In this document: piece by piece, positions 44,663-52,718 of the stretch
How the letters are laid out: each line of letters begins with the position of its first letter
Numbering within the stretch: the stretch's first letter is position 1
Assembly (NCBI GenBank): GCA_034933685.1
Contig: JAYFNB010000005.1
Coordinates: 213,350-277,349 of the forward strand
Direction: 5' to 3'
DNA length: 64,000 bases
From: UBA8514 sp034933685
GTDB lineage: Bacteria > Bacillota > Clostridia > Lachnospirales > Anaerotignaceae
Position numbers and translations under genes: made by a program
Notes under the pieces: model-generated
Databases searched by the model: none
Told to the model about the DNA's origin: nothing
Seen by the model: the letters and a program-made list of their open reading frames with translations, nothing else

Positions 44663-44908
44663 ATGACAAATAACAGTTCAGGTACAAGTTCAAAATCAAA
44701 TGTTCCCGAAGCAAGAGAGGCTTTAAACAAATTTAAATATGAAGTTGCCAGCGAAATTGGCGTGCCTCTTAAACAGGGTTACAACGGCGACCTTACTTCC
44801 GCTCAGAACGGTTATGTTGGCGGATATATGGTTAAAAAAATGATTGAAGAACAGGAAAGAATGATGGCAGGCAAGTCTTCAACACCTTCTTCTACTTCTT
44901 CAAGATAA
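44663..44908 (+). CDS. Alpha/beta-type small acid-soluble spore protein
   Basis: Coats and protects spore DNA in the dormant core. 81 aa. The family core is clear: PEAREALNKFKYEVASEIGV with the GPR protease cleavage region, then GDLTSAQNGYVGGYMVKKMI. A Ser/Thr-rich tail follows. ATG 44663 has TAAGGAGG ahead; the longer frame upstream lacks support. A sigma-G-like promoter precedes it and a terminator follows, so it is monocistronic as usual for ssp genes. Confidence 0.95.
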   Translation: MTNNSSGTSSKSNVPEAREALNKFKYEVASEIGVPLKQGYNGDLTSAQNGYVGGYMVKKMIEEQERMMAGKSSTPSSTSSR

Positions 44909-44950
44909 ATAATTATAGGTGTTGGTTTACCTAAACTAATCTAACCTAGA

Positions 44951-44984
44951 AAAACAGCCTTCGTATAAAAGCGGAGGCTGTTTT
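44951..44984 (+). terminator. Terminator of the SASP gene
   Basis: Stem AAAACAGCCT-CG / CG-AGGCTGTTTT with a T/G mismatch, followed by TTTTATATTTT. It lies 43 bp past the SASP stop. Confidence 0.85.
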
Positions 44985-44993
44985 ATATTTTAC

Positions 44994-45022
44994 TTGAGGT
45001 TTGTGTTGCCTTAACGTATAAT
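44994..45022 (+). promoter_or_regulatory. Promoter of ruvAB
   Basis: TTGAGG (44994-44999), 17-bp spacer, TATAAT (45017-45022), about 50 bp before the ruvA start. Confidence 0.65.
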
Positions 45023-45074
45023 AAAAAGGGTGACCATATGTTCTGAATTTTTTCAGTAAGAAAGGAGCTTTACC

Positions 45075-45680
45075 TTGATTTCATACATAAAAGGCAGTCT
45101 TGAATACATAGGTGAAGGCACAATAATAGTTGAAACAGCCGGTGTTGGCTATGGCATTTCCGTTTCTGCAATGACAACCTCAACCTTGCCTCCACTGCAT
45201 TCGCAAATAAAAATTTACACACACATGAACGTAAAAGATGACGGTATATCCCTTTTTGGCTTTAACAAAATGGAAGAATTGGAGTTATACAATAAACTTA
45301 TTACAGTATCGGGCATTGGGCCAAAAGGTGCATTAACCCTACTAGGAAACCTGTCTGCTTCACAAATAATAATGGCAATAATAACCGATGACGTGGCAAC
45401 TCTTAGCAAAGCCCCTGGTGTTGGTAAAAAAACTGCCCAGCGTCTTGTTATAGATTTAAAAGATAAATTTAAAAACGAAGATTTTGTAGGAAGCATTGCA
45501 CAAGAAACTGGTGGTGAAGTGGATTTTTCTGCTGTTGGAGATAAAGCCGAAGCAATTGAGGCACTTTTGGCTTTAGGCTACACCAGAAGTGAAGCTGTAA
45601 AAGCCGTAGCCTCTGTATACAAAGACGGAATGGATACGCAGGCTGTGCTTAAAGCTTCCCTTAAAAAAATGATGCGTTAG
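45075..45680 (+). CDS. ruvA: Holliday junction branch migration complex subunit RuvA
   Basis: Binds four-way junctions and loads RuvB. 201 aa: N-terminal OB domain (ISYIKGSLEYI...), two helix-hairpin-helix motifs (LITVSGIGPKGAL and LSKAPGVGKKTAQRL) and the flexible C-terminal domain III. The start is TTG 45075 with AAGGAG 9 nt ahead. ruvB follows after 6 bp. Confidence 0.96.
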   Translation: MISYIKGSLEYIGEGTIIVETAGVGYGISVSAMTTSTLPPLHSQIKIYTHMNVKDDGISLFGFNKMEELELYNKLITVSGIGPKGALTLLGNLSASQIIMAIITDDVATLSKAPGVGKKTAQRLVIDLKDKFKNEDFVGSIAQETGGEVDFSAVGDKAEAIEALLALGYTRSEAVKAVASVYKDGMDTQAVLKASLKKMMR

Positions 45681-45686
45681 AAACAG

Positions 45687-46697
45687 GTGATTAAAATAGA
45701 AAACAGGATAATAAGCACTACCTTTAAGGATGAGGATTTAGATTTTGAACCAACACTTAGACCCCAAACCCTTGAAAACTACATAGGTCAAGATGGGGTT
45801 AAAAATAATCTAAAAGTTTTTATTGAGGCTGCAAAACAGCGTAAAGAGGCTCTTGACCACTGCTTGCTTTACGGCCCGCCTGGTTTGGGCAAAACCACCC
45901 TTTCAAACATAATTGCAGTTGAAATGGGCGTTAATATTAAAACCACCTCTGGCCCTGCAATTGAACGTCCTGGCGACATGGCGGCAATACTAAACGGTCT
46001 TGAAGAAGGCGACATCCTTTTTGTAGACGAAATTCATCGCCTTAACCGTATGATTGAAGAAATTTTGTACCCTGCCATGGAGGATTTTGTTATAGATATT
46101 GTTATTGGTAAAGGTGCAGGTGCAAGAAGCGTACGCCTTGACCTTCCCAAGTTTACACTAATTGGTGCAACCACAAGAATAGGCTTGCTTACAGCACCAC
46201 TGCGTGACAGATTTGGGGTTATACAACGCCTTGAGCCTTATAACATAAATGACCTAAAAGTAATTATAAAGCGTTCCTCTGGTGTGCTTGGTGTAGAAAT
46301 AGACGATGGTGGTGCAGAGGAAATTGCACGTCGTTCCCGTGGAACACCACGTATTGCTAACCGTCTTTTAAAGCGTGTTAGGGACTTTGCTCAAGTTAAA
46401 TATGACGGAGACATTACAATTGATGTTGCTAAAAATGCACTGGATTTACTTGATGTTGATAAAATGGGTCTTGATAATATTGACAGACGAATGCTTTTGG
46501 CAATGATTGAAAAATTTGGCGGACGACCTGTTGGGGTGGATACCCTTGCAGTATACATTGGTGAGGAATCTGAAACCATAGAGGACGTTTACGAGCCGTA
46601 TTTAATACAATTGGGTTACATACAGCGCACACCACGTGGCAGAATAGTAACAAAACTGGGTTATGAACATTTCGGTCTAAAATATCCGCAAATGTAA
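45687..46697 (+). CDS. ruvB: Holliday junction ATP-dependent DNA helicase RuvB
   Basis: AAA+ motor of branch migration, working with RuvA and here presumably resolved by RecU, since this group lacks RuvC. 336 aa. Walker A GPPGLGKTTL near residue 55, Walker B VDEIHRLNR, sensor GATTRIGLL, and a C-terminal winged helix. GTG 45687 is the first usable start; it has no clear RBS of its own and is 6 bp from the ruvA stop, so coupling is likely. Confidence 0.95.
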   Translation: MIKIENRIISTTFKDEDLDFEPTLRPQTLENYIGQDGVKNNLKVFIEAAKQRKEALDHCLLYGPPGLGKTTLSNIIAVEMGVNIKTTSGPAIERPGDMAAILNGLEEGDILFVDEIHRLNRMIEEILYPAMEDFVIDIVIGKGAGARSVRLDLPKFTLIGATTRIGLLTAPLRDRFGVIQRLEPYNINDLKVIIKRSSGVLGVEIDDGGAEEIARRSRGTPRIANRLLKRVRDFAQVKYDGDITIDVAKNALDLLDVDKMGLDNIDRRMLLAMIEKFGGRPVGVDTLAVYIGEESETIEDVYEPYLIQLGYIQRTPRGRIVTKLGYEHFGLKYPQM

Positions 46698-46717
46698 ACA
46701 AAAGGAGGATTTGGAAA

Positions 46718-47500
46718 ATGGGAGAATTTGTTTTATATGAAAAGAAAGAAAATGTTGCATGGATTACAATTAACAGACCTGAGGCGTTAAATGCCATTTC
46801 AACAGGAGTTATGGAAGAACTTTTAGGCTATTTAAACGAGGCTGAAAAAGACATGGACGTGCTTTGCACAGTGCTTACAGGCGCAGGTGAAAAAGCCTTT
46901 AGTGCTGGAGGCGATGTTAAAGAGGAACTTAAAACCACAAGCACCATGGCAGTTAAATTTTGCACCATGGCTCACACAATTTGTAACAAATTCCAAACTG
47001 TCAGAATGCCTGTTATTGCCGCAGTAAACGGTTATGCCCTTGGCGGCGGAATGGAATTTGCCTTAGCGTGTGATTTTATTGTAGCGGCAGACACAGCTAA
47101 ATTTGGTATGCCTGCTGTTAACCTTGGTATAATTTCCGGCTTTGGCGGAACACAGAACATTGTTCGTGCTGTTGGGAAAGCAAGGGCAAAGGAAATTATG
47201 TATACAGGAAGAATGTTAAAGGCACAAGAGTGCTATGACCTTGGCATTGTTCAGAAAATTGTTGAAAAGGCTAGCTTTATTGATGAGGTTACTGCCCTTG
47301 CAAATGAAATAGCAAGCAAGCCACCTTATGCTATTAGGGCAACAAAAGAGGCCGTCACACGTGGTGTTGAAGTTGATATGGAAACAGCATACTTGCTTGA
47401 AACAGGCTATGCCGCACCTTGCTACGACACAGAGGACAAATATGAGGCAATGACTGCATTTATTGAAAAACGAAAACCAAAGAAATTTATTAATAGATAA
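46718..47500 (+). CDS. Crotonase-family protein lacking one catalytic Glu
   Basis: 260 aa, enoyl-CoA hydratase/isomerase fold. The oxyanion-hole segment AFSAGGDVKE and NGYALGGGMEFALACDF are intact, so the Glu equivalent to Glu144 of rat enoyl-CoA hydratase is present. The second catalytic Glu (Glu164, in PE.xLG) is replaced by Ala: MPAVNLGIISGFGGTQ. Simple hydratase activity is therefore doubtful; isomerase, decarboxylase or hydrolase chemistry is possible. RBS AGGAGG before ATG 46718, 20 bp after ruvB. Start and frame are certain; function is not. Confidence 0.88.
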   Translation: MGEFVLYEKKENVAWITINRPEALNAISTGVMEELLGYLNEAEKDMDVLCTVLTGAGEKAFSAGGDVKEELKTTSTMAVKFCTMAHTICNKFQTVRMPVIAAVNGYALGGGMEFALACDFIVAADTAKFGMPAVNLGIISGFGGTQNIVRAVGKARAKEIMYTGRMLKAQECYDLGIVQKIVEKASFIDEVTALANEIASKPPYAIRATKEAVTRGVEVDMETAYLLETGYAAPCYDTEDKYEAMTAFIEKRKPKKFINR

Positions 47501-47521
47501 AAAATTGGGATTGTGAAAAAA

Positions 47522-47669
47522 GTCAAAACCGTAAGGGATTTGCCCTCAAACACTCACAAGAGTTTCACCCATTGACCCATCTAAAACCGAATGAATATGC
47601 AGTTTTAATAAAAGTTTTTGGTCTTGCATTTTTCAAAAAGCAAGTGGGTTTGGGCAACGCCCAAGAATT
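47522..47669 (-). repeat. Modular hairpin repeat, copy D (reverse orientation, diverged)
   Basis: About 148 bp between the convergent crotonase and glnS genes. All five positions can be aligned to the other copies, but hairpin 3 (AAAACCGAATG/ATGCAGTTTT) and hairpin 5 (AAGGGATTTGCCCTC) carry uncompensated mismatches. Hairpins 1 and 2 are better kept. It is an older or decaying copy. Immediately followed by a perfect terminator. Confidence 0.85.
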
Positions 47670-47670
47670 T

Positions 47671-47703
47671 AAAAAGCGTGTAGACAAAGTCTACACGCTT
47701 TTT
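47671..47703. terminator. Bidirectional terminator between crotonase gene and glnS
   Basis: Perfect 15-bp stem AAAAAGCGTGTAGAC / GTCTACACGCTTTTT with a 3-nt loop. A/T tracts on both sides let it end both convergent transcripts. Confidence 0.93.
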
Positions 47704-47709
47704 GCTAGT

Positions 47710-49392
47710 TTATTTTGCAGGTTTAAAAGAGCTTTTCAGTGCCACAATTCTGTTAAACACCAATTTTTCTTCACTAGAATCCTTTGTGTCTACGCAAAAA
47801 TATCCGTTACGCATAAACTGGAATCTTTCACCCTTTTTTGCACCCTTAACAGATGGCTCAACAAAACACTGGCAAACCTCAAGGCTGTTAGGGTTCATAA
47901 TCATCTCTCCGCTTGGGTCTTCTGGATTATCTAACATCATGCTGTCGTATAACCTCGCCTCTGCCTTAATGGCAGTGTCGGCACAAACCCAATGCAATGT
48001 GCCTTTAACCTTCCGTCCCTCAAAGCCTGAACCGCTTTTTGTTTCTGGGTCATAAGTGCAGTGCACCTCTGTAACGTTGCCGTTTTCATCTTTAGCAAAA
48101 TCCGCACAGGTAACAAAGTATGCTCCTTTAAGGCGCACTTCTTTCCCCGGTGCAAGGCGGAAGAATTTTTTAATAGGCTCTTCCATAAAGTCGTCTCTTT
48201 CAATATATAATTCACGTCCAAAAGGAATTTCTCTTGTTCCCATTGACTCATTTTCAGGGTTGTTCTCTACTGTAAGAAATTCAACTTGACCCTCTGGGTA
48301 ATTGTCTATAATTACTTTAAGTGGATTTAACACCGCCATAACAACCTTTGTTTTTTCTTTAAGGTCATCACGAATACAGTAATCCAAAAGTGAACTGTCA
48401 ACCTTACTGTTTGCCTTGGATACACCTATTTTTTCGCAGAAATCACGTATCGCCTCTGGTGTAACACCTCTACGGCGAAGTCCGCTGATGGTAGGCATAC
48501 GTGGGTCATCCCAACCGTCTACCAAATTTTCTTCAACCAAGGCACGAAGTTTTCTTTTACTCATAACAGTGTTGGTTAACCCAAGCCTTGCGAACTCTAT
48601 CTGCCTTGGCTTTGCTTTTAAACCGCTGTTTGCAACAACCCAGTCATAAAGGGGTCTGTGATCCTCAAATTCCATGGTGCATATGGAATGTGTAATACCC
48701 TCAATTGCGTCCTCAAGAGGGTGTGCAAAATCATACATTGGGTAGATACACCATTGGTTGCCTGTTGTGTGGTGCGTTGCATGGGCAATGCGGTAAATAA
48801 CAGGGTCACGCATGTTAATGTTAGGTGATGTTACGTCTATTTTAGCACGCAAAGTTCTTGTTCCGTCAGCAAATTCCCCTGCCTTCATGCGTTCAAAAAG
48901 GTCAAGGTTTTCCTCCACCGTTCTATCTCTGTATGGGCTGTTTTTCCCTGGTGTACTTAAAGTACCTCTGTATTCACGCATCTGTTCAGCGTTAAGGTCG
49001 CAAACAAAAGCCTTGCCTTCTTTAATAAGCTTCACTGCAATTTCGTAATAGGTATCGAAATAGCTTGACGCAAAATACAGTCTATCCTGCCAATCGAAAC
49101 CTAACCATTTTACATCTTCTTTAATACTTTCAACATATTCTGTGTCCTCTTTTGACGGATTTGTATCATCAAAACGGAGATTGCACTTACCGCCATACAT
49201 TTTTGCCAATCCAAAATTAAGGCAAATAGATTTTGCATGACCTATATGAAGGTAACCGTTTGGTTCTGGCGGAAAGCGTGTATTCAGCCTGCACAGCTTG
49301 TCCCCTAAATCTGCCTGAATATAGCTATGTATAAAATTACCTGTTGAACTTAGCTCACTTGTTTCTTCTTTGATATTTTTTTCGTCAGCCAT
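47710..49392 (-). CDS. glnS: Glutamine--tRNA ligase
   Basis: 560 aa class I synthetase. The HIGH motif is in PPEPNGYLHIGHAKSI near residue 40, the KMSKS-type motif is VMSKRKL near residue 265, and C-terminal anticodon-binding beta barrels follow. A direct GlnRS is not universal in Firmicutes, many of which use the amidotransferase route; here it is present and full-length. RBS GAGGAGG before ATG 49392. No T-box leader was seen in the 104 bp upstream. Confidence 0.96.
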   Translation of the reverse strand: MADEKNIKEETSELSSTGNFIHSYIQADLGDKLCRLNTRFPPEPNGYLHIGHAKSICLNFGLAKMYGGKCNLRFDDTNPSKEDTEYVESIKEDVKWLGFDWQDRLYFASSYFDTYYEIAVKLIKEGKAFVCDLNAEQMREYRGTLSTPGKNSPYRDRTVEENLDLFERMKAGEFADGTRTLRAKIDVTSPNINMRDPVIYRIAHATHHTTGNQWCIYPMYDFAHPLEDAIEGITHSICTMEFEDHRPLYDWVVANSGLKAKPRQIEFARLGLTNTVMSKRKLRALVEENLVDGWDDPRMPTISGLRRRGVTPEAIRDFCEKIGVSKANSKVDSSLLDYCIRDDLKEKTKVVMAVLNPLKVIIDNYPEGQVEFLTVENNPENESMGTREIPFGRELYIERDDFMEEPIKKFFRLAPGKEVRLKGAYFVTCADFAKDENGNVTEVHCTYDPETKSGSGFEGRKVKGTLHWVCADTAIKAEARLYDSMMLDNPEDPSGEMIMNPNSLEVCQCFVEPSVKGAKKGERFQFMRNGYFCVDTKDSSEEKLVFNRIVALKSSFKPAK

Positions 49393-49496
49393 ATCAAAAA
49401 TGCCTCCTCAAATTATTTTCCAATGTTTATCATTGTATAATACTATAATTGCCCATTTTCGTCAATTGTAAACCTTTGCATTACAGGCTTTTCGCC

Positions 49497-50540
49497 CTAC
49501 TTTGCTCCCTCTTTAATCCATTGTGCAAAGTGCTTATCCACTATTTCCACACCGCTATGGTTAAGGTGTGCGTCATCACGAAAATTTTCGTTGGTCAGTA
49601 AATTTTCCTCACTGTTTACTATGTTATAATCCAAATAAGGTATTCCGTTTTCCTTCGCAAAGTCACTTACCTTTTGGTTTACCTTGTGGTAGTTTTCAAT
49701 AAAATCCATAGATACATTTGCAACAGGTGCAGTAACAAAAATCAGTTTTGCATCTTTTTCTTTGCAAAGCTCTATTATTTTTTCCACATACTTTTTCTGT
49801 GTGGAATTAAAGTCCCAATCCTTGCCATTGAAATATTTAAACTGATTTGTCCTATCGTACTCGCTTTGGGGCATTGTAATGTCGCAATAAACGTATCCCC
49901 TTCCTTGGTAATACTCAACTCCATTAGCTTTTTCCGTTTCTTTTTTTGAAACCCCGTATTTTTCTTCAATTTCTTTTTCCATTTTGCTTGCCTCATAGGC
50001 AGAATAATCCTGCTGAAAGCGTATAGCCGGAAGGCTGTATTTAACCTTGTCGCCCAATGGAAAAACCTCTGCAATGTATTCCTCTTTCAGCTCTTTATTT
50101 TTAAGCACCTCAAATAAACTGTCTGCCTGTTTGGGTTCAAACTCGTCGTCTAAAACATCCCAGTAAAGCTCCATTACAACAGTTTTTGGCGATTGGTAAT
50201 TGAAAACTTCCCGAAGAAGATAATAGCTCGTATCTGGGTGCTGTGAAGGCGTACCCAACTGCCAACTGCTTGTGTTTAGATAGCCGTCGATAATTTCTGG
50301 GTCAAAGGTACAATAGCTGTGTGATGAACCTATAAACACTGTATCCAAGGTGTCTTTTGGCTGTTCATAAAACTCTTCCATACGCTGTTTGGTAAAGGCA
50401 TTAATGGTGTTTTCTTCTGCCGCAAGGCTATAACTTCGCCCTACAGAGGAAAAAACAATGTATACAACTGCCAAGAACACTGCTGTTTTGGCATACAAGC
50501 CTATTAATTTAAAATTGGAAATAGATGAATGACCCTGCAT
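49497..50540 (-). CDS. SGNH/DltD-like protein partnered with an MBOAT acyltransferase
   Basis: 347 aa. One N-terminal membrane anchor (about 10-32), then an extracytoplasmic domain with a Gly-Ser-Ser-His motif (FIGSSHSYCTF, nucleophile region) and the Asp-x2-His pair in DDAHLNHSG near residue 325, as in AlgJ/AlgX/DltD-type SGNH enzymes. The gene overlaps the MBOAT stop by 32 bp. The pair probably O-acylates a surface glycan: MBOAT exports the acyl group and this protein transfers it. The acceptor is unknown; no dltA or alginate genes are present. Confidence 0.85.
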   Translation of the reverse strand: MQGHSSISNFKLIGLYAKTAVFLAVVYIVFSSVGRSYSLAAEENTINAFTKQRMEEFYEQPKDTLDTVFIGSSHSYCTFDPEIIDGYLNTSSWQLGTPSQHPDTSYYLLREVFNYQSPKTVVMELYWDVLDDEFEPKQADSLFEVLKNKELKEEYIAEVFPLGDKVKYSLPAIRFQQDYSAYEASKMEKEIEEKYGVSKKETEKANGVEYYQGRGYVYCDITMPQSEYDRTNQFKYFNGKDWDFNSTQKKYVEKIIELCKEKDAKLIFVTAPVANVSMDFIENYHKVNQKVSDFAKENGIPYLDYNIVNSEENLLTNENFRDDAHLNHSGVEIVDKHFAQWIKEGAK

Positions 50541-51984
50541 TATAAAATACCCCCGTACATAATATTAAAACCGCTATTAGTACATAGAAAAAAATACGTG
50601 AAACCACGTTGTGCTTCATAAGTGTTTGGTGTATATCATTTCCACCAAAAAGCTCTGCGGCAATAAGCACACCCAAAGCAATTAAAACCATTTGCAATTC
50701 ATACAAATTAAGTCCAATGTTGGTAACCATTTCATACAAATATTGTGGTTCAGCCCAACTTCTAAAGCCCCAAAGTAAATGCTTTATAATATATACTGCA
50801 TCCCCAATGGAGTTTGCCCTAAACAATATGAAAGCAAAAACCACCAACCCAAAAGTGATTAAAATGCTGATAGAATCTATAACCCATGTAGATAAAAAGT
50901 TTCTCTTCCAACCGAAAAAGCTTTTAATTCTCTTGCAAAATCCATCTGTAATATTCCCGAACACAATGAAAAGACCGTGCATCCCACCCCAAAGCACAAA
51001 AGTCCAGTTTGCACCATGCCACAATCCGCTTATCAAAAAAGTTACCATCAAATTTCGGTACTGCTTAATTTTCCCGTCTCTATTCCCACCAAGTGGTATG
51101 TAAATGTAATCCATAAACCAACTGGAAAGGGATATGTGCCATCTCCGCCAGTATTCACGCACACTTTTAGACAGATATGGTCTTTCAAAATTTTGCATAA
51201 GGTCAAAGCCTAAAACCTTTGCACAGCCAATGGCTATGTCTGAATATCCGCTGAAATCGCAGTAAATTTGAAATGCAAAAAGAGCCGTTACAAAAATAAA
51301 AGTAAGCCCACTGTAATACCTGCAAGAATTGTATACAGTATTTACAGCAACAGACAGCCTGTCTGCAATTACTACCTTTTTAAAGAATCCCCACATCATA
51401 ATTTTAAGACCCAAAATTACTCTGTCTATGTCAAAACGGTGCTTCTTATAAAATTGAGGCAATAAATTTTTACTTCTCTCAATAGGACCTGCAACAAGCT
51501 GAGGAAAAAATGTAATAAACAACGAAAACTTACCGTAATTTTTTACAGGCTTAATTTCACCACGGTAAACATCAATGGTATACGCCGCCGCTTGGAAGGT
51601 ATAAAAAGAAATGCCCATAGGCAAAATGATGTCGAACTTTTTAACAGGGTATGTAAACCCTATGCTTTGAAAAAGACTAATGAATGAATTGTTTATAAAC
51701 ACAAGATATTTAAACACAAAAAGCAGACCAAAGTTTATAACCAAGCTTAAAATCAAAAGATTTTTTCTCACTTTTTGGTCATCACTTTGATATATTTTAT
51801 GGCTTATTAAAAAGTTTGCAAGGGTAGAAAACACAATAAGCAAAATAAGCTCTGGTCGCCAAGCCATATAAAAAATATAGCTTGCAATAAGCAAAATCAC
51901 CCATCTTACCTTGTGTGGCAGTACAAAATAAAGCACTGACACCACAACAAAAAACATTAAAAAATTAAAGCTATTAAACAGCAT
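50509..51984 (-). CDS. MBOAT family O-acyltransferase (AlgI/DltB-like)
   Basis: 491 aa, about eleven membrane helices. Family residues: FFPQLVAGPIER near the middle, SVREYWRRWHISLSSW, and SGLWHGANWTFVLWGGMHG with the catalytic His. RBS AAGAG before ATG 51984. A good promoter lies 45 bp upstream. First gene of a two-gene operon with the SGNH-like protein. Confidence 0.93.
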   Translation of the reverse strand: MLFNSFNFLMFFVVVSVLYFVLPHKVRWVILLIASYIFYMAWRPELILLIVFSTLANFLISHKIYQSDDQKVRKNLLILSLVINFGLLFVFKYLVFINNSFISLFQSIGFTYPVKKFDIILPMGISFYTFQAAAYTIDVYRGEIKPVKNYGKFSLFITFFPQLVAGPIERSKNLLPQFYKKHRFDIDRVILGLKIMMWGFFKKVVIADRLSVAVNTVYNSCRYYSGLTFIFVTALFAFQIYCDFSGYSDIAIGCAKVLGFDLMQNFERPYLSKSVREYWRRWHISLSSWFMDYIYIPLGGNRDGKIKQYRNLMVTFLISGLWHGANWTFVLWGGMHGLFIVFGNITDGFCKRIKSFFGWKRNFLSTWVIDSISILITFGLVVFAFILFRANSIGDAVYIIKHLLWGFRSWAEPQYLYEMVTNIGLNLYELQMVLIALGVLIAAELFGGNDIHQTLMKHNVVSRIFFYVLIAVLILCTGVFYNAGSFIYFQF

Positions 51985-52026
51985 AATATCTCTTCTTTCG
52001 TGAAGCTTTTCTCTTTAGCCTCATAA

Positions 52027-52055
52027 AGTATACATTATTATGAAAAAGACGTCAA
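52027..52055 (-). promoter_or_regulatory. Promoter of the MBOAT operon
   Basis: Minus strand TTGACG (52055-52050), 17-bp spacer, TATACT (52032-52027). Confidence 0.7.
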
Positions 52056-52060
52056 CTTAC

Positions 52061-52089
52061 TTGTAATTCACCTTTAAACCCTGTAAAAT
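52061..52089 (+). promoter_or_regulatory. Promoter of the DUF5721-like gene
   Basis: TTGTAA (52061-52066), 17-bp spacer, TAAAAT (52084-52089), about 40 bp before ATG 52132 and divergent from the MBOAT promoter. Confidence 0.55.
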
Positions 52090-52131
52090 ACCATTATAAG
52101 AAAAATATTAATAGCGGTGAGGTAAAAAAAT

Positions 52132-52602
52132 ATGCTTGTTTCCAATGTGAATAATACTAAAGATTTTATGGCAATGCTATTAAAAAAGGACACCTTCGAC
52201 GCATTTAATGTACGTGAGGTTATTATTACCACCTTTACTACCTTTGAAATACACTGTAACCTAAATAAGGATTTTTTTGAAACGGAAGAAGAGATAACAC
52301 GTAAATTTTGCCTTTGGAGTGAGCTTAAGCCTCATGTATTTGAACTTATTAAAGGTAACCGACTTCCAAAATCCATTAAAATTGTTTTTTCGGCAGATGA
52401 TAGCCTTTTGCATTCCATAAGCCCAGAAGCCTCGGCACTTTTTATAAATGTTAACTTTGAAAATAATCGCCTTGGCATTATTACCGGTTCTTCTTTAAAA
52501 AACTTCACGTTAAATAAAACTGTTGAATTTATGTGGGACGAATGGGTAATTAATTTTCTTGAAGGTAATAAAATAAGCATTTCTGCACCAGAAGAAGAAT
52601 AA
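52132..52602 (+). CDS. Conserved protein, DUF5721-like
   Basis: 156 aa, soluble. VREVIITTFTTFEIHCNLNKDFF, then LWSELKPHVFELIKG and PKSIKIVFS, resembles from memory the DUF5721 family found in Lachnospiraceae. No catalytic motif is visible. RBS GGTGAGG before ATG 52132. It directly precedes htpG but is separated from it by a CIRCE hairpin with a T-run that could terminate it. Confidence 0.75.
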   Translation: MLVSNVNNTKDFMAMLLKKDTFDAFNVREVIITTFTTFEIHCNLNKDFFETEEEITRKFCLWSELKPHVFELIKGNRLPKSIKIVFSADDSLLHSISPEASALFINVNFENNRLGIITGSSLKNFTLNKTVEFMWDEWVINFLEGNKISISAPEEE

Positions 52603-52613
52603 ATGCAACATTA

Positions 52614-52640
52614 TTAGCACTCTTGTTGATTGAGTGCTAA
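52614..52640 (+). promoter_or_regulatory. CIRCE element (HrcA operator)
   Basis: Perfect TTAGCACTC-N9-GAGTGCTAA, the HrcA operator consensus. It lies 7 bp upstream of the -35 of htpG and is followed by TTTTTTC, so the transcribed hairpin could also terminate the DUF5721-like gene. Confidence 0.95.
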
Positions 52641-52647
52641 TTTTTTC

Positions 52648-52675
52648 TTGACATTTCCATTTTCAATGCTAAAAT
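52648..52675 (+). promoter_or_regulatory. Promoter of htpG
   Basis: TTGACA (52648-52653), 16-bp spacer, TAAAAT (52670-52675), directly downstream of CIRCE and about 37 bp before the htpG start. Confidence 0.65.
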
Positions 52676-52718
52676 ATATTTCATAGAGATTTTACTTACA
52701 AAACAGGAGGGAATTTTA

